DNA from: Mesorhizobium carmichaelinearum
Lineage (GTDB): Bacteria; Pseudomonadota; Alphaproteobacteria; Rhizobiales; Rhizobiaceae
Length of the DNA stretch: 40,145 nt
Direction: 5' to 3'
Assembly: GCF_900199455.1 (NCBI RefSeq)
Contig: NZ_FZQR01000040.1
Span: forward strand, 1-40,145
In this document: one piece after another, positions 7,566 to 16,455 of the stretch
Position numbering within the stretch: position 1 is the stretch's first letter
Layout: every line of letters starts with the position of its first letter
Notes under the pieces: model-generated
Databases searched by the model: none
The model's input: only the letters and a program-made list of their open reading frames with translations
Told to the model about the DNA's origin: nothing
Program-made: the position numbers and the translations under genes

Positions 7566-8288
7566 ATGAGCGAAGCGTCTGCCCGCCGCAAGTCGAACGA
7601 ACAGCCGGCGCTGCTGGATACCGAGCTTGAGCACCTGCCGGCGGAACTGCGCTGGCGCGAGTGGATGAGCCGGGTCGAAGCGGTGATCTTTGCGGCAAAT
7701 GAACCGGTGTCACGCGAGGTGCTGGCGCGCGTCGTCGGCAAAAGCTGCAATCTCGAGCTGGTCATCGACGACATCCGCGCCGAACTCGCCGACCGCCCCT
7801 ACGAGCTGGTGTCGGTCGCCGGCGGCTGGCAGCACCGGACGAAAAAGGTTTTTGGCGACGCCATCCACGCCGCCTTCGGCCAGCAAGGCGGCCAGGGCGA
7901 AAAAGAGCTGTCGCAGGCAGAGGCGCTCGTCTTGATGTGCATTGCTTATTTCCAGCCGATCACCCGCGCGGAACTGTCGAGCTTTTTCGGCAAGGAGGTG
8001 TCGCGCGATCTGATTGGTGTGCTGCGCGCGCAGGAATTGATCGCCTCGGGGCCGCGCAGCCCACAGCCAGGCGCGCCCTACACCTATGTGACGACAAAAA
8101 ACTTCCTGTCGCAGTTCGGGCTCGACACGCTGCGCCAACTGCCGGATTTCGAGGCGCTCGAGGACGCCGGGCTGCTGTCGAAGGAAAAGCTGCTGGCCGG
8201 TGATATTCCGGTTGGGCTGGCAAGCAGGGAAGCGGACGGCGAAGGGGAAGAAGAAAGGGTCGATGTCGCTGGAGACGAGACGGCCTAA
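7566..8288 (+). CDS. scpB: ScpB-like segregation and condensation protein
   Basis: A 240-residue protein of the ScpB family, the winged-helix kleisin-associated subunit that binds ScpA and SMC to form bacterial condensin. The two winged-helix regions are visible at about 33-95 (RVEAVIFAANEPVSREVLARVVG) and 115-195 (LSQAEALVLMCIAYFQPITRAEL...), followed by an acidic disordered tail rich in Glu and Asp. It is probably a second, accessory-replicon copy, since no scpA or smc is near. It sits two bases after DUF1403. It may help organise this replicon or be a specialised partner of DUF1403. Confidence 0.85.
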   Translation: MSEASARRKSNEQPALLDTELEHLPAELRWREWMSRVEAVIFAANEPVSREVLARVVGKSCNLELVIDDIRAELADRPYELVSVAGGWQHRTKKVFGDAIHAAFGQQGGQGEKELSQAEALVLMCIAYFQPITRAELSSFFGKEVSRDLIGVLRAQELIASGPRSPQPGAPYTYVTTKNFLSQFGLDTLRQLPDFEALEDAGLLSKEKLLAGDIPVGLASREADGEGEEERVDVAGDETA

Positions 8289-8323
8289 ATGGATTGGCGT
8301 GTTGCGACGCTCCGGTCGGAGGT

Positions 8324-8848
8324 TTACGGCCAGGACGACTGGTCGTGCGGCAGCCGCCGATCGGGATCATGGACCGCGACGTGATCGCCTTCGACAAGGT
8401 TGGCCGGAAAGATCACCAGATTGGTGCCGCCGGCGTGGCGCAGCGACGGAAACAGGATACCGCGGAGCCCGGCCGTGATGATCAGGTCCGCGAGCTTCCA
8501 TGATGGCGGGATTTTCTTGTCGATGCGAGAGATCTGGCGCCAGGCACAGTCCCATTCTCTCCAGGCGCCGTCCCAGCTGTCCGGGTCGAACCCCTGCGAA
8601 AGGTCGGCCACCTCGGCGAGCGTGATCTTGTATGCCGCAAGGGTGGCGGGCGGGGTGATGCTGGCGCCCTGCTTGTATTCATCAAGCGCCGTCTTTGTCG
8701 AACGCGACAGATAAAGTGCTTCGACCCCTGGCCGGTTGAAACGACCGCCGTCCATCGCCGCGCCTGCACCGCTAGTGGGCAGGAAAGCCCATTTGGGTGT
8801 CAGATAGCGATGGAAGGTCTCGTCCGGGCCGACGCGGGTGACCTTCAC
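8324..8848 (-). CDS. RES-domain toxin (NAD+-degrading)
   Basis: A 174-residue RES family protein. Known members (MbcT, ParT and related toxins) break down NAD+ or ADP-ribosylate targets. Visible are the arginine-containing RYLTPKWAF start, GGRFNRPGVEALYLS at about 34-49, TALDEY near 56, and the C-terminal GTNLVIFPANL. The start is GTG (8848), overlapping the antitoxin stop as GTGA, so the two genes are coupled. The length is close to that of typical Xre-RES toxins. It converges on scpB, whose stop is only 36 bases away. Confidence 0.87.
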   Translation of the reverse strand: MKVTRVGPDETFHRYLTPKWAFLPTSGAGAAMDGGRFNRPGVEALYLSRSTKTALDEYKQGASITPPATLAAYKITLAEVADLSQGFDPDSWDGAWREWDCAWRQISRIDKKIPPSWKLADLIITAGLRGILFPSLRHAGGTNLVIFPANLVEGDHVAVHDPDRRLPHDQSSWP

Positions 8849-9231
8849 CCGCGCGCCCCATTCTCGAGATCCCGGATGAACGCCAGAACCGCTTCGACCT
8901 GACCGTCGGCGACGAGTTCGGCCGCCGTGCGATGGCTATAGTCAGCGATAGGTTCGTTGCGATACCAGTAGATCGCCTTGTCGACGTCGCCAGTGAGTTC
9001 CGTCGCAGCCGAGATCACCTTGACCATTTCGCGCATCCGACCCTGCAAGCGCTCCGATGACGGGTTACGAAGCGTGTTGCGGTGGACGCCGGTCAACTGG
9101 GCCAAATTGGCAACCTTCACGCCCAGCGCCTGCGACAGGCGCTTCGGCGAGATATAGGGTGTGCGCGGCTCCTGCAGGCTATCGACAAAGCCCGAGATCA
9201 CCGTGGAATGTGCTAGCTGTGCGTGGACCAT
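8845..9231 (-). CDS. Xre/MbcA/ParS-type antitoxin of the RES toxin (DUF2384)
   Basis: A 128-residue antitoxin. The N-terminal part contains a helix-turn-helix (ISPKRLSQALGVKVANLAQLTGVHRNTLR), and the C-terminal part is the toxin-binding DUF2384 domain (DVDKAIYWYRNEPIADYSHRTAAELVADGQVEAVLAFI). The ATG at 9231 has a GGAG site; starts further upstream at 9252 or 9258 would add a few residues. It precedes and overlaps the RES toxin gene. Autorepression is likely from repeats such as ATGTGCATATA and TTGTGCGTATG just before the gene (about 9252-9275). Confidence 0.87.
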   Translation of the reverse strand: MVHAQLAHSTVISGFVDSLQEPRTPYISPKRLSQALGVKVANLAQLTGVHRNTLRNPSSERLQGRMREMVKVISAATELTGDVDKAIYWYRNEPIADYSHRTAAELVADGQVEAVLAFIRDLENGARG

Positions 9232-9764
9232 GACAATTCTCCGACCTCTCATACGCACAATATATGCACATTTTAACGCATAGCAAGTGAACGGGGGCCT
9301 GACCCCTTCCAGCGCACTGCCTGTCCTTCCTCATTCTCGAGCGGTTGCTAACGGCAGCGACGCGCCGTCTCGGTCACTCTGCTGGCGTTTTCCGTCTACC
9401 AGACGCGGACATGGCTGCGTCAACACCTACCCGGATTCCCGGAACGAGGATGACAAGGTTGCTCGGTTTCGCCATCATCTCAAGCATCTGGCCATTTCGT
9501 CGATTTGGCAGTGCAAGCACCTGCTGACCGCCTTGGAGGCCACAGAGGACCTACCCGAGCGATATCGCCAAGCCTTCGGGGTGCTGGGGGATGTGTAGGA
9601 CGGGAGAGCCGTCCGTTTTGTTCCGCAAGTGGACGAGCGGGGCATAGGTTCGCAACTTTCGTTCCATCCATTGGGTTGCGCGTTGCGCCGATCACGCGAA
9701 TATGCGGCCACGAACGGGGAATGCCGCATCACGTGTCGATTGCTGGCTTCAGAAGGAGCTTTGG
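9232..9764. other. Intergenic stretch without a recognisable gene
   Basis: The first 45 bases hold AT-rich repeats that are probably the antitoxin operator. A plus-strand frame at 9287-9598 (GTG start, 103 codons) ends in a plausible helical segment (ISSIWQCKHLLTALEATEDLPERYRQAFGVLG), but it has no good ribosome site and no family I recognise. It could be the 3' remnant of a lost gene. Other frames here look like chance. Confidence 0.4.
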
Positions 9765-10985
9765 ATGGAGCGAGGGTTGCGGGTCACGGTCGACAGAAGT
9801 ACATGGCCAACGCCTCCGGCCTTGCCAGCTTATCCACCAGCGTTCGGTACTTCGCCGACAGAATGGGACCTAAGCATACCGGCGCTGCTCCTGACGATAG
9901 GATATCTCACGACTCCATCCTACGCTTCGGGCGTGTCGCTGAGCGAATTCTGGGCGTGGGTACGGTATCTGCATGCTGTGGCGGAAGATCCTGACCTGAG
10001 GCTGACCAAGGCCTTCTTCGAGCTGGATCCCCATCAGAAAACGATACTGAGCGACGATTTCGGCATGGGCGTGCCGATCTATTGGCTCATGGGAAAGTTG
10101 AATATCGCCACCATCGCCGATGGTCGTTACTTCATCGATCGCATTGCAGCATCGGTGGGAGCAGTCTCCGCCAAGCCCAAGAAGCGTGGCCCCGGAAAGT
10201 CGCCCGACTTCGTGGCGAGGGACGTCAATGGAATCTGGCATATTATCGAATGCAAGGGCACGCAGACGTCGGGGGGATATCGCGAAGCGCAATTGGGCAG
10301 TTCCGGACCGCCGGCCACTGGGGCGATAGCGCAGAAGCGAACTATCCAGTTTCCGCCTGGTCATTCCGGTCAGCGACTGGCAAGCGGTCTCTACATCGGG
10401 GTCGAGGGGAGTGCGCACGCCAGTGGATTACATATCATCGATCCGCCCGCGGCGGATGATTTCAAAGTGACCGAGGACCAGATGGTGTTCGCCGACGATG
10501 CCATCGCACGGGCGGTGGGTGCTCGCTCGCTCCGACTTGCTGGCTTCCCTGAGGCATCGTCTGCGCTCTCCGCTCCCACGGGCCGCTACCCGAATTCCAG
10601 GCCATCGCAGGGGCGACAGGAAGAGATGCGCCGAGAAACTGTGGCGGCAAAGCGCGCAAGAGCTGAGGAAGAACTGCGTACCCGGTCGGACCGCGAGCGC
10701 TTCAGTTCGAGAGGCGAGATCTATCGCGGTCGAAAGGCCGAGATCGCCTTGCCGGCGCCGGTTTGGATCGGGCGCCGTTCGGCCTCCTCGATCATCGTTC
10801 GCTACGGAATGGGCGTGAAGTTCCTCGATGAGCTTCGGGGCAGACCGCTGTCGGACGACCTTATACAAGAGGCTATTCCGGCCTTTCGCGATCTCCAGCC
10901 CGGAACGACCCTTGATAGCGATGCACGCGGCGCCCGTTTGCGAATAGGCCAATCCTTCATCGCCGATATTGACTTCCGACGGTGA
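9765..10985 (+). CDS. Putative PD-(D/E)xK nuclease, possible defence effector
   Basis: A 406-residue protein of no family I can name. The centre carries a restriction-endonuclease-fold signature: Pro147-Asp148 (KSPDFVARD), then Glu162-Cys-Lys164 (IIECKGTQTSG), which are the spacing and residues of a PD-(D/E)xK metal site. Before it is a helical domain (about 35-130), and after it a region with YIGVEG and a charged Arg/Glu helix near 300-340. The ATG at 9765 follows AAGGAG (9753-9758). It stands alone on the plus strand, converging on the MBL/4TM pair. A role in cutting foreign DNA is inferred from the fold and the neighbourhood. Confidence 0.6.
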   Translation: MERGLRVTVDRSTWPTPPALPAYPPAFGTSPTEWDLSIPALLLTIGYLTTPSYASGVSLSEFWAWVRYLHAVAEDPDLRLTKAFFELDPHQKTILSDDFGMGVPIYWLMGKLNIATIADGRYFIDRIAASVGAVSAKPKKRGPGKSPDFVARDVNGIWHIIECKGTQTSGGYREAQLGSSGPPATGAIAQKRTIQFPPGHSGQRLASGLYIGVEGSAHASGLHIIDPPAADDFKVTEDQMVFADDAIARAVGARSLRLAGFPEASSALSAPTGRYPNSRPSQGRQEEMRRETVAAKRARAEEELRTRSDRERFSSRGEIYRGRKAEIALPAPVWIGRRSASSIIVRYGMGVKFLDELRGRPLSDDLIQEAIPAFRDLQPGTTLDSDARGARLRIGQSFIADIDFRR

Positions 10986-11259
10986 CCGTTTGATCGGGCG
11001 CTGGCGGGGTGTCACTAAGGCCGCCGGTGGAAATGGCCGAAAGGCGATCCTTGTCAGATTGGAATTGAGTGGTGAGACACTCTGCGATCGTGGCATACTG
11101 CGCGAGTAAGCTGTTCACATGCCCATGAAGCGTCAAAGGGCCGCGTCGGGGTGGGAAACTACCGTCCACTACGCATCGCCTCAATAGCGCCAAGCTCTAC
11201 CCGTCGGTTGGCGATAGCATGGGCGATGACCCTCGTTGGACAAGGCGTTCTAGGAATCT

Positions 11260-11970
11260 TCAGGGCATCAAGCTTTCGCAGGCCAGGACCAACTGCCTGC
11301 CGTATTGGTTCGACGCGTCAAGCACGCTCTTCTTGGTGGCCGCAAACAGCAGGTAGAGCGCATGCAGCACGGCAAAGACGAGGACCCCGACAAGGGTCCA
11401 GATCGTGTGGCCGTCATTCGCCATCAGCAGGAACCAGAAGCATGCGAGGACGACCGCAAAATTGATGAACAACCCGAAAGGCTTCAGGCCATAAAGATTG
11501 CGGCGGAATCCATAGGTGACGTTCTCCTCGAATAGAACGCGAAACCCGGCCTTGTCCCTGGTCCTCTCCCGCAACCAGTTGCCGCAGCGAGAATAGAAGC
11601 TGTCGGCGGCGGCGGGATTAAATTCCTCATCGGCTTGCGTGGGTGCATGCTCGCCCAGCTTTCCTGCAAGAAATGCCTGATATTTCACTTTGGAAACTCG
11701 GTCGATTGTCCGATCGCGATGACGTAGAACGGTCGGAAACGGCCGGCCACCGGTGCCGGCGAACATTGCTCTTTCGGCCCTCAATCCGAACCGGCGAGCG
11801 ATGTCGGCGAAGCTGAACAGCAGCACTGCAATCCCCAGACCGACAATCACTTGGGGCGCACCGAGCTGGTTCCATGGAATCGCAATCGACGCCAAAGCCA
11901 AGGCCGGGGCGGCGCCGATTACAGCAGGAAATAGCCGGGCACGCCGGCTATAGGAATCGAAGAATTCCAT
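11260..11970 (-). CDS. Four-helix membrane protein paired with MBL-fold hydrolase (S-4TM-like layout)
   Basis: A 236-residue protein with two hydrophobic hairpins: helices at about 13-33 and 37-57, a soluble middle of about 100 residues, then helices at about 163-182 and 188-210. This 2TM-linker-2TM layout resembles SLATT/S-4TM effectors, which are thought to form membrane pores in anti-phage systems, but I cannot confirm family membership by eye. It starts five bases after the stop of the MBL-fold gene, so both are one operon. The pair suggests a sensor or enzyme (MBL) with a membrane effector. There is no signal peptide. Confidence 0.6.
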   Translation of the reverse strand: MEFFDSYSRRARLFPAVIGAAPALALASIAIPWNQLGAPQVIVGLGIAVLLFSFADIARRFGLRAERAMFAGTGGRPFPTVLRHRDRTIDRVSKVKYQAFLAGKLGEHAPTQADEEFNPAAADSFYSRCGNWLRERTRDKAGFRVLFEENVTYGFRRNLYGLKPFGLFINFAVVLACFWFLLMANDGHTIWTLVGVLVFAVLHALYLLFAATKKSVLDASNQYGRQLVLACESLMP

Positions 11971-11975
11971 TTCGC

Positions 11976-13037
11976 TTATTCCTCGTAGACGCTGACGAAC
12001 GGTTCAGGGCCGACTGTGACCGCACCCGGCTTCGGCGGTATGTTGAAGTAGTGCGAGATCCATCTGTCGCGGGTGGAGATCACGCCATAGCCCCGCCGCA
12101 GAAAGGCGTTCTGCACGCGCTTGCGAGGATAGTCCGGCTTGTTCGACCCGACGGAGCAAAAGGCTGTGCCTCGCATCGTCCCTTCGGCGACAGGCCCGCC
12201 GAGCCACCGATCAAGGATGGAGGGCGTTACGTTGCGGCGGCTGCCATGATGAGGAACCTGGACAAAGGCCAGCGGCGCTGGCACAGCCATCAGTTCGACA
12301 TTATCGGCCGCCTCCATGAGACCATCTGGTCCGACATCCGCTGTCAGCAGCAGTGCCCGACCGTCGATCTGGCCGAGTTGTACCAAGCTCGATTCGTTGG
12401 CCGCCGTACAAGCGGGCGGGTTCTCTTCCAGTTGCTCGTCGCCCCAGGTCTCGAAGTAGTGAAGCAGCGCCTTCGCCGCTTCTACCAGCCTGCCTGCAAA
12501 CCCTTTGATGGGTTTCGCATAGCTCGCCGGTGTGCGGTTGAATGCGGGGATCAGCCGAAGATAGCGTTCGCGTGATGGTGCAAGGACTGTGAACTGGCCG
12601 ATTTGTGCGAACGCAAACGCTTCGTGCACCCGCGTTCCCTGATTGAAGGCAAGTTGCTCCAACTCTACCAGCAGCGGATACGCGTCTTTGATCGCCTTCT
12701 GCAAACCTGCCACCGTGTATTTGCCGTGAAAGTCGCCGATGATCTCGGCCGCGTACAACCAAGGCCTGTTCATCCACAGGTGGCCGACGTCGAAATTTTC
12801 AAGAACCGTCAGCAGTCCGGCCACATGATCGTTGTCTGCGTGCGACAGCACGACGTGGTCGATGTAGTTTGGGTTGCCGAAGTATCGGCGGACATGGTCG
12901 ACGATAGTATCTCCGGTGTCGGTGTACCCACCGTCGACGACATGAATCGTGTAGCCGGTCGCCGGAGAGCCGTAGCGAATGCAGATGGCGTCACCATTGC
13001 TCTCGCCAACGGACAGAAAATCGATCTCGTATCCCAT
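11976..13037 (-). CDS. MBL-fold metallohydrolase, ComEC/Rec2-like
   Basis: A 353-residue soluble metallo-beta-lactamase-fold protein. The metal motif is SHADNDHVAG (His66-x-Asp68-x-Asp70-His71), preceded by HVVDGGYTDTGDTI. Later metal-ligand regions read LLLTADVG and VPHHGSRRNV, as in the hydrolase domain of ComEC/Rec2. It lacks the ComEC membrane part, and is followed after five bases by a four-helix membrane protein. Members may cleave nucleic acids or nucleotides; which substrate is unknown. It is transcribed in the same direction as the DISARM-like operon but separated from it by 330 bases containing a TATAAT box. Confidence 0.8.
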   Translation of the reverse strand: MGYEIDFLSVGESNGDAICIRYGSPATGYTIHVVDGGYTDTGDTIVDHVRRYFGNPNYIDHVVLSHADNDHVAGLLTVLENFDVGHLWMNRPWLYAAEIIGDFHGKYTVAGLQKAIKDAYPLLVELEQLAFNQGTRVHEAFAFAQIGQFTVLAPSRERYLRLIPAFNRTPASYAKPIKGFAGRLVEAAKALLHYFETWGDEQLEENPPACTAANESSLVQLGQIDGRALLLTADVGPDGLMEAADNVELMAVPAPLAFVQVPHHGSRRNVTPSILDRWLGGPVAEGTMRGTAFCSVGSNKPDYPRKRVQNAFLRRGYGVISTRDRWISHYFNIPPKPGAVTVGPEPFVSVYEE

Positions 13038-13367
13038 TGATTTGGGCCTCAGGAGCTACGTTATTCAAATGGCTTGAAAAAGCAGACGTGACGAGACCGG
13101 GGCGCGCGGGCCGGGTCGCCGAAAAAAATCGGCCATTCCCTTCCAGAAAGATCGCCTCAGTGCGACCGATCGCCACATATGTAGGAAGCGCAGCGAACGA
13201 CCTTCAAGGGCATTTTAGTAAAAAATTATACTTGCCCTATTCTTCTCGAAAATCCTTCAGTCGGGCATGCCGTAGCCTTCAAAAAATAAACGTCTGTGGC
13301 GACGATGCGTCCGCCTTCGATGCAGCTCACAGCAATGCTTCGGCGGAGGCGAAAGGAGACCTAGTCG
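13038..13367 (-). other. AT-rich gap between DISARM-like operon and MBL gene, with candidate -10 box
   Basis: No gene is supported here. On the minus strand TATAAT (13225-13230) lies in a clearly AT-richer stretch. No convincing -35 box is found at 16-18 bases. It may be the promoter of the MBL/4TM pair, which would leave a leader of roughly 180 bases. Confidence 0.35.
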
Positions 13368-14231
13368 TCAATAATGGCGCACCGGCTTGGCGATTGATCG
13401 CACGGCCTCCAGAACGGAAGACAGTTCTTTCGCTGCTCCGCCCCCCACGAGGACGCCGCATTCAAATGACCGATCCAGTGCCGATCCCATGAAATTGCTC
13501 GAGCCCACATAGAACAAGTCATCGTCGGAAAGAACGACCTTTGCATGGAATGTCTCCCGCCCGGACGGCAGGGTTGACGGCAGTGCATACTCGTAGACTA
13601 AGACGCCTATCCGTCGGAAGTCGTCTGCACGTCGGAGAAACGCCTCGCCACACTGGGGCTCGCTCAGGGGACGGCACACCAGATGACAGTGAACGCCCGG
13701 CCGGCAGATCGAGAACAACTCCACCAGAAGATCGGCCCCCTGATTGTCGATGAAAGGAGCAAGGACCACGAGATCACGCTTCGCGGCACGCGCAAGGCGG
13801 AAGAAAACGTCGCTTGTTTGGAACATGATTGGCGATAGCCCGGGCAGACTATCAATGGCTTTCCTAAGGGTGCTCTTTGCCCCAGGCTCGGTAAGTACCA
13901 GCTCGACCACGTTGCGATCCGTGTGAGAACGCAAATACGCTTCGATACCCTTCAGGTTCTCAACGAGATTTCTTAGTGTTTCCGGAGTTGCGATGAGCTT
14001 CGTGGAAAAATTTACCTGCATAGCAAGGCCCGCAGCCAAAAGGGACCGACGTGCGATGGCCACATGTTCGGCCGACACCTCGCCGACACGTGACGAAAGC
14101 GCGGCATCGGAACCGCCCAGACCGTCTGGGAACTCAGCCAGATATGCTAGTATCCGAGATGCTTGGCGGGCTAGCGGTGAAAGCCCGTTAAGAAGCACAT
14201 CGATATCAGCTTCATTGTTTCGATCTGGCAT
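13368..14231 (-). CDS. drmC: DrmC-like phospholipase D family nuclease of DISARM
   Basis: A 287-residue protein with a single HKD motif near the C-terminus: His229-x-Lys231 (FHAKVVLSDDD), an Asp at 236-238, then GSSNF at 243-247. The N-terminal half is helical (about 15-110). Family knowledge: DISARM DrmC is a PLD-superfamily protein encoded last in the operon, often dispensable, and single-HKD enzymes act as dimers. The gene starts 20 bases inside the end of drmB, so it is translationally coupled. The identification rests on the motif plus the drmA-drmB neighbours. Confidence 0.82.
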   Translation of the reverse strand: MPDRNNEADIDVLLNGLSPLARQASRILAYLAEFPDGLGGSDAALSSRVGEVSAEHVAIARRSLLAAGLAMQVNFSTKLIATPETLRNLVENLKGIEAYLRSHTDRNVVELVLTEPGAKSTLRKAIDSLPGLSPIMFQTSDVFFRLARAAKRDLVVLAPFIDNQGADLLVELFSICRPGVHCHLVCRPLSEPQCGEAFLRRADDFRRIGVLVYEYALPSTLPSGRETFHAKVVLSDDDLFYVGSSNFMGSALDRSFECGVLVGGGAAKELSSVLEAVRSIAKPVRHY

Positions 14232-16449
14232 GGTCTAACGCGAACTGAAGGTAGCCTCTGATTTGCGCTTCACCGACGATAAAATCCGGCCTGCCGCGAC
14301 CGATCAGCGTCGAGCGGCTCAGGTACTTATTGGCCGTGAGGCAGATGACTTCCGGAATCATAATGCAATCGGGGCAAGCGCCGCCCTTTGTCATGCAAAG
14401 ATTTCCAAGATTGCATCCCAACGATGTCGGAAAATTTCTAAGGTAGGATAGAAACGCCTCGTGGTGGTTGCGCCACAACGCCGACAAGTCGCCAAGGTCG
14501 AGCGTCATCCCGTTGCGGTAGACCACGAAACCCAGATCGCAGGGGAACAAATACTCGCCGATCGACCCTAGATCGAGACCGGAGAATTGCTGGATCCCCT
14601 GCATAATGTAGTGAGAATAGGAGTGCAGCAGCGCGTAGGTCATTGTGTAGATCGTGGGATCCGACTCGCGGTCGTGCTCCTCAAGGTATCCGCTCATCAC
14701 TGCGGCCGAGCCCAGCATGGCAGCGGCAAAATTGTCCGGATACTCCGCAAGAAGTCCAATATCAACGCAGCCCAGCGCGTCTTGCGAAAGCCACGCGCGA
14801 ACCAAGGCTTCGTCCAGCTTAAAATAGAAGGCCTCGTTAGATTGCTCCAGAACGTAAACAGGATGACGTGCCTCCTGTGCCACTTGAACTCTTGGAAATA
14901 GGTTCAAGCGCACGGGCATCATCCTGCCATGCTTGTGGATTTTGGGGCCATTTCCGACGCGCGAGAATCCGTAGCTGAACTTGCACAGATCGAATTTGCT
15001 TATGAGACCAGCACGTTCAACGCCCAAAAACCTCGTGGCCTCTTTGGCCGTCGATATCATCGTCGTTCGCTGCGGCGAATTCGGTGTCACAAGCCATTCG
15101 TCGGGGTTCGTGAAATCGACATAGCTCGCGCGCCCTCCGACGATCGCGCCGCGCAGTTTGGTCCTGGAGAGCGCCTCGTGCTCGATGAGGAGCCTGAAGG
15201 GGTCGTATTTGCCCGTCCATTCGTGCCTCTCCTGAAGCTTTGCCAGGATGTACGCCGGCAAAACGCTATTGCGCTTGAGCCAACCAGCCCTTTGCCAATT
15301 GGCAAGCCGCTCGGCCTTCATGTTGGTCATTAAATTGGCGACGACCGTGTTTTGATTGTCCATGGCGAGTTGCAGCCCTTGCAATATCTCATCGAACTCT
15401 CTCGCCTCGATTGGCCGGTCTCTGGATAGCAGTTGCGCCGTGACCTCCGCATCACTGAGCGGAGGTCCCTCTAGCCCCACAATGCGTTCGATTACGCTTG
15501 CAAGAAGGTGGGTTTGTCCGGGTTCCAGAGCTTCGATCCCGGAATTTTCCGGAAAGGTAATGAAGGTGTCGGATTTTACGAAATAGGCCGACGATGCGGC
15601 GTAGTTGATTTTCTCCATCGATGCTTCACCGACGATATTTCCGCCCGGTCCTATCGTGGCGGCAATACGGCCAAGCGTCTCGTCGCATTTTTCAATCCAG
15701 GGGTCAGGGTGCTTCGTTCCGCAATTTGCGCAGGAGAACGACCAATTCGACAGGGCGACTTGGTCCTTGTTGAGCACGAACTGGCGGGTACCGCATTTTC
15801 CGCAGACCGCATATCTCTTGATCGGCCGGCGTGATGCTTGGTCATAGACCGTCATGTTCGGGCTGGCGGCCTTCCAGGATCCCGACCAGTGAGCAAAGAT
15901 CACATCGAGCTGTCCCCAAGAGCAGCGCGTCGGATCATTCGGCCGCTTCGGATGCGCGCAGGCCTGACTAAGGATCGACAGGCGCTCCCCCATCTGCTTG
16001 GGATTGTCCGTTGCTTCAATCAATCCGCATTCGCTGCATATCAATGTCGTCGGGCGCGGCAGATATCCCATCCGATCCGGCCGAAAATAGGCAAACACCT
16101 GCGGGCGGAAGGCGTATTGTGTCCGCGCTGAATCCAGCAACGACACATCAACACAGAAATCGGCAAACGGAGGGGGGACGTTGGTATCGTTTTGGCGACA
16201 GGCAATAGCCTTGTCGAACCACGCACGCGCCGCCTCATCGATGCGCATTTCAATCTGAACCTGTGTTGTCGGATCAAGCCGCGCCGGCGTAGCGTTGGGC
16301 GAAGGCATAGCTTGGCACGCCCCCGCAGCGCCTTCGAAGGTGAAGTGCTGCCCTGGCGCATAGCTCATGGCAATCTGGGCTTGAGAACGACTCATGGACG
16401 GGCCTTTGGCGTCCGCCTCGTTGTTCGGCTGACTGGGTTGCTTTGCCAT
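14212..16449 (-). CDS. drmB: DrmB-like DUF1998 protein of DISARM
   Basis: A 745-residue protein. Zinc-ribbon-like cysteine pairs lie at 138/141 (CSECG), 216/219 (CGKCG) and 240/243 (CANCG). The C-terminal DUF1998 region runs from about 600 to 715: LLHSYSHYIMQ, EYLFPCDLG, and the cysteine cluster CNLGNLCMTKGGACPDC at 679-695. Family knowledge: DrmB binds the DrmA helicase, and the complex recognises 5' single-stranded DNA ends and blocks incoming phage DNA. The gene begins seven bases after the drmA stop and overlaps drmC. Length and domain order suit the family. Confidence 0.88.
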   Translation of the reverse strand: MAKQPSQPNNEADAKGPSMSRSQAQIAMSYAPGQHFTFEGAAGACQAMPSPNATPARLDPTTQVQIEMRIDEAARAWFDKAIACRQNDTNVPPPFADFCVDVSLLDSARTQYAFRPQVFAYFRPDRMGYLPRPTTLICSECGLIEATDNPKQMGERLSILSQACAHPKRPNDPTRCSWGQLDVIFAHWSGSWKAASPNMTVYDQASRRPIKRYAVCGKCGTRQFVLNKDQVALSNWSFSCANCGTKHPDPWIEKCDETLGRIAATIGPGGNIVGEASMEKINYAASSAYFVKSDTFITFPENSGIEALEPGQTHLLASVIERIVGLEGPPLSDAEVTAQLLSRDRPIEAREFDEILQGLQLAMDNQNTVVANLMTNMKAERLANWQRAGWLKRNSVLPAYILAKLQERHEWTGKYDPFRLLIEHEALSRTKLRGAIVGGRASYVDFTNPDEWLVTPNSPQRTTMISTAKEATRFLGVERAGLISKFDLCKFSYGFSRVGNGPKIHKHGRMMPVRLNLFPRVQVAQEARHPVYVLEQSNEAFYFKLDEALVRAWLSQDALGCVDIGLLAEYPDNFAAAMLGSAAVMSGYLEEHDRESDPTIYTMTYALLHSYSHYIMQGIQQFSGLDLGSIGEYLFPCDLGFVVYRNGMTLDLGDLSALWRNHHEAFLSYLRNFPTSLGCNLGNLCMTKGGACPDCIMIPEVICLTANKYLSRSTLIGRGRPDFIVGEAQIRGYLQFALDHARSKQ

Positions 16450-16455
16450 AAGCGC

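Noticed and set aside
9287..9598. 103-codon plus-strand frame
   Set aside because: Only its last 40 residues look protein-like; start is GTG without a ribosome site. Described in the intergenic entry instead.
10957..11193. 78-codon minus-strand frame between the nuclease and the membrane protein
   Set aside because: Overlaps the nuclease 3' end, no ribosome site and no recognised family, although a GTG-started shorter form looks faintly protein-like.
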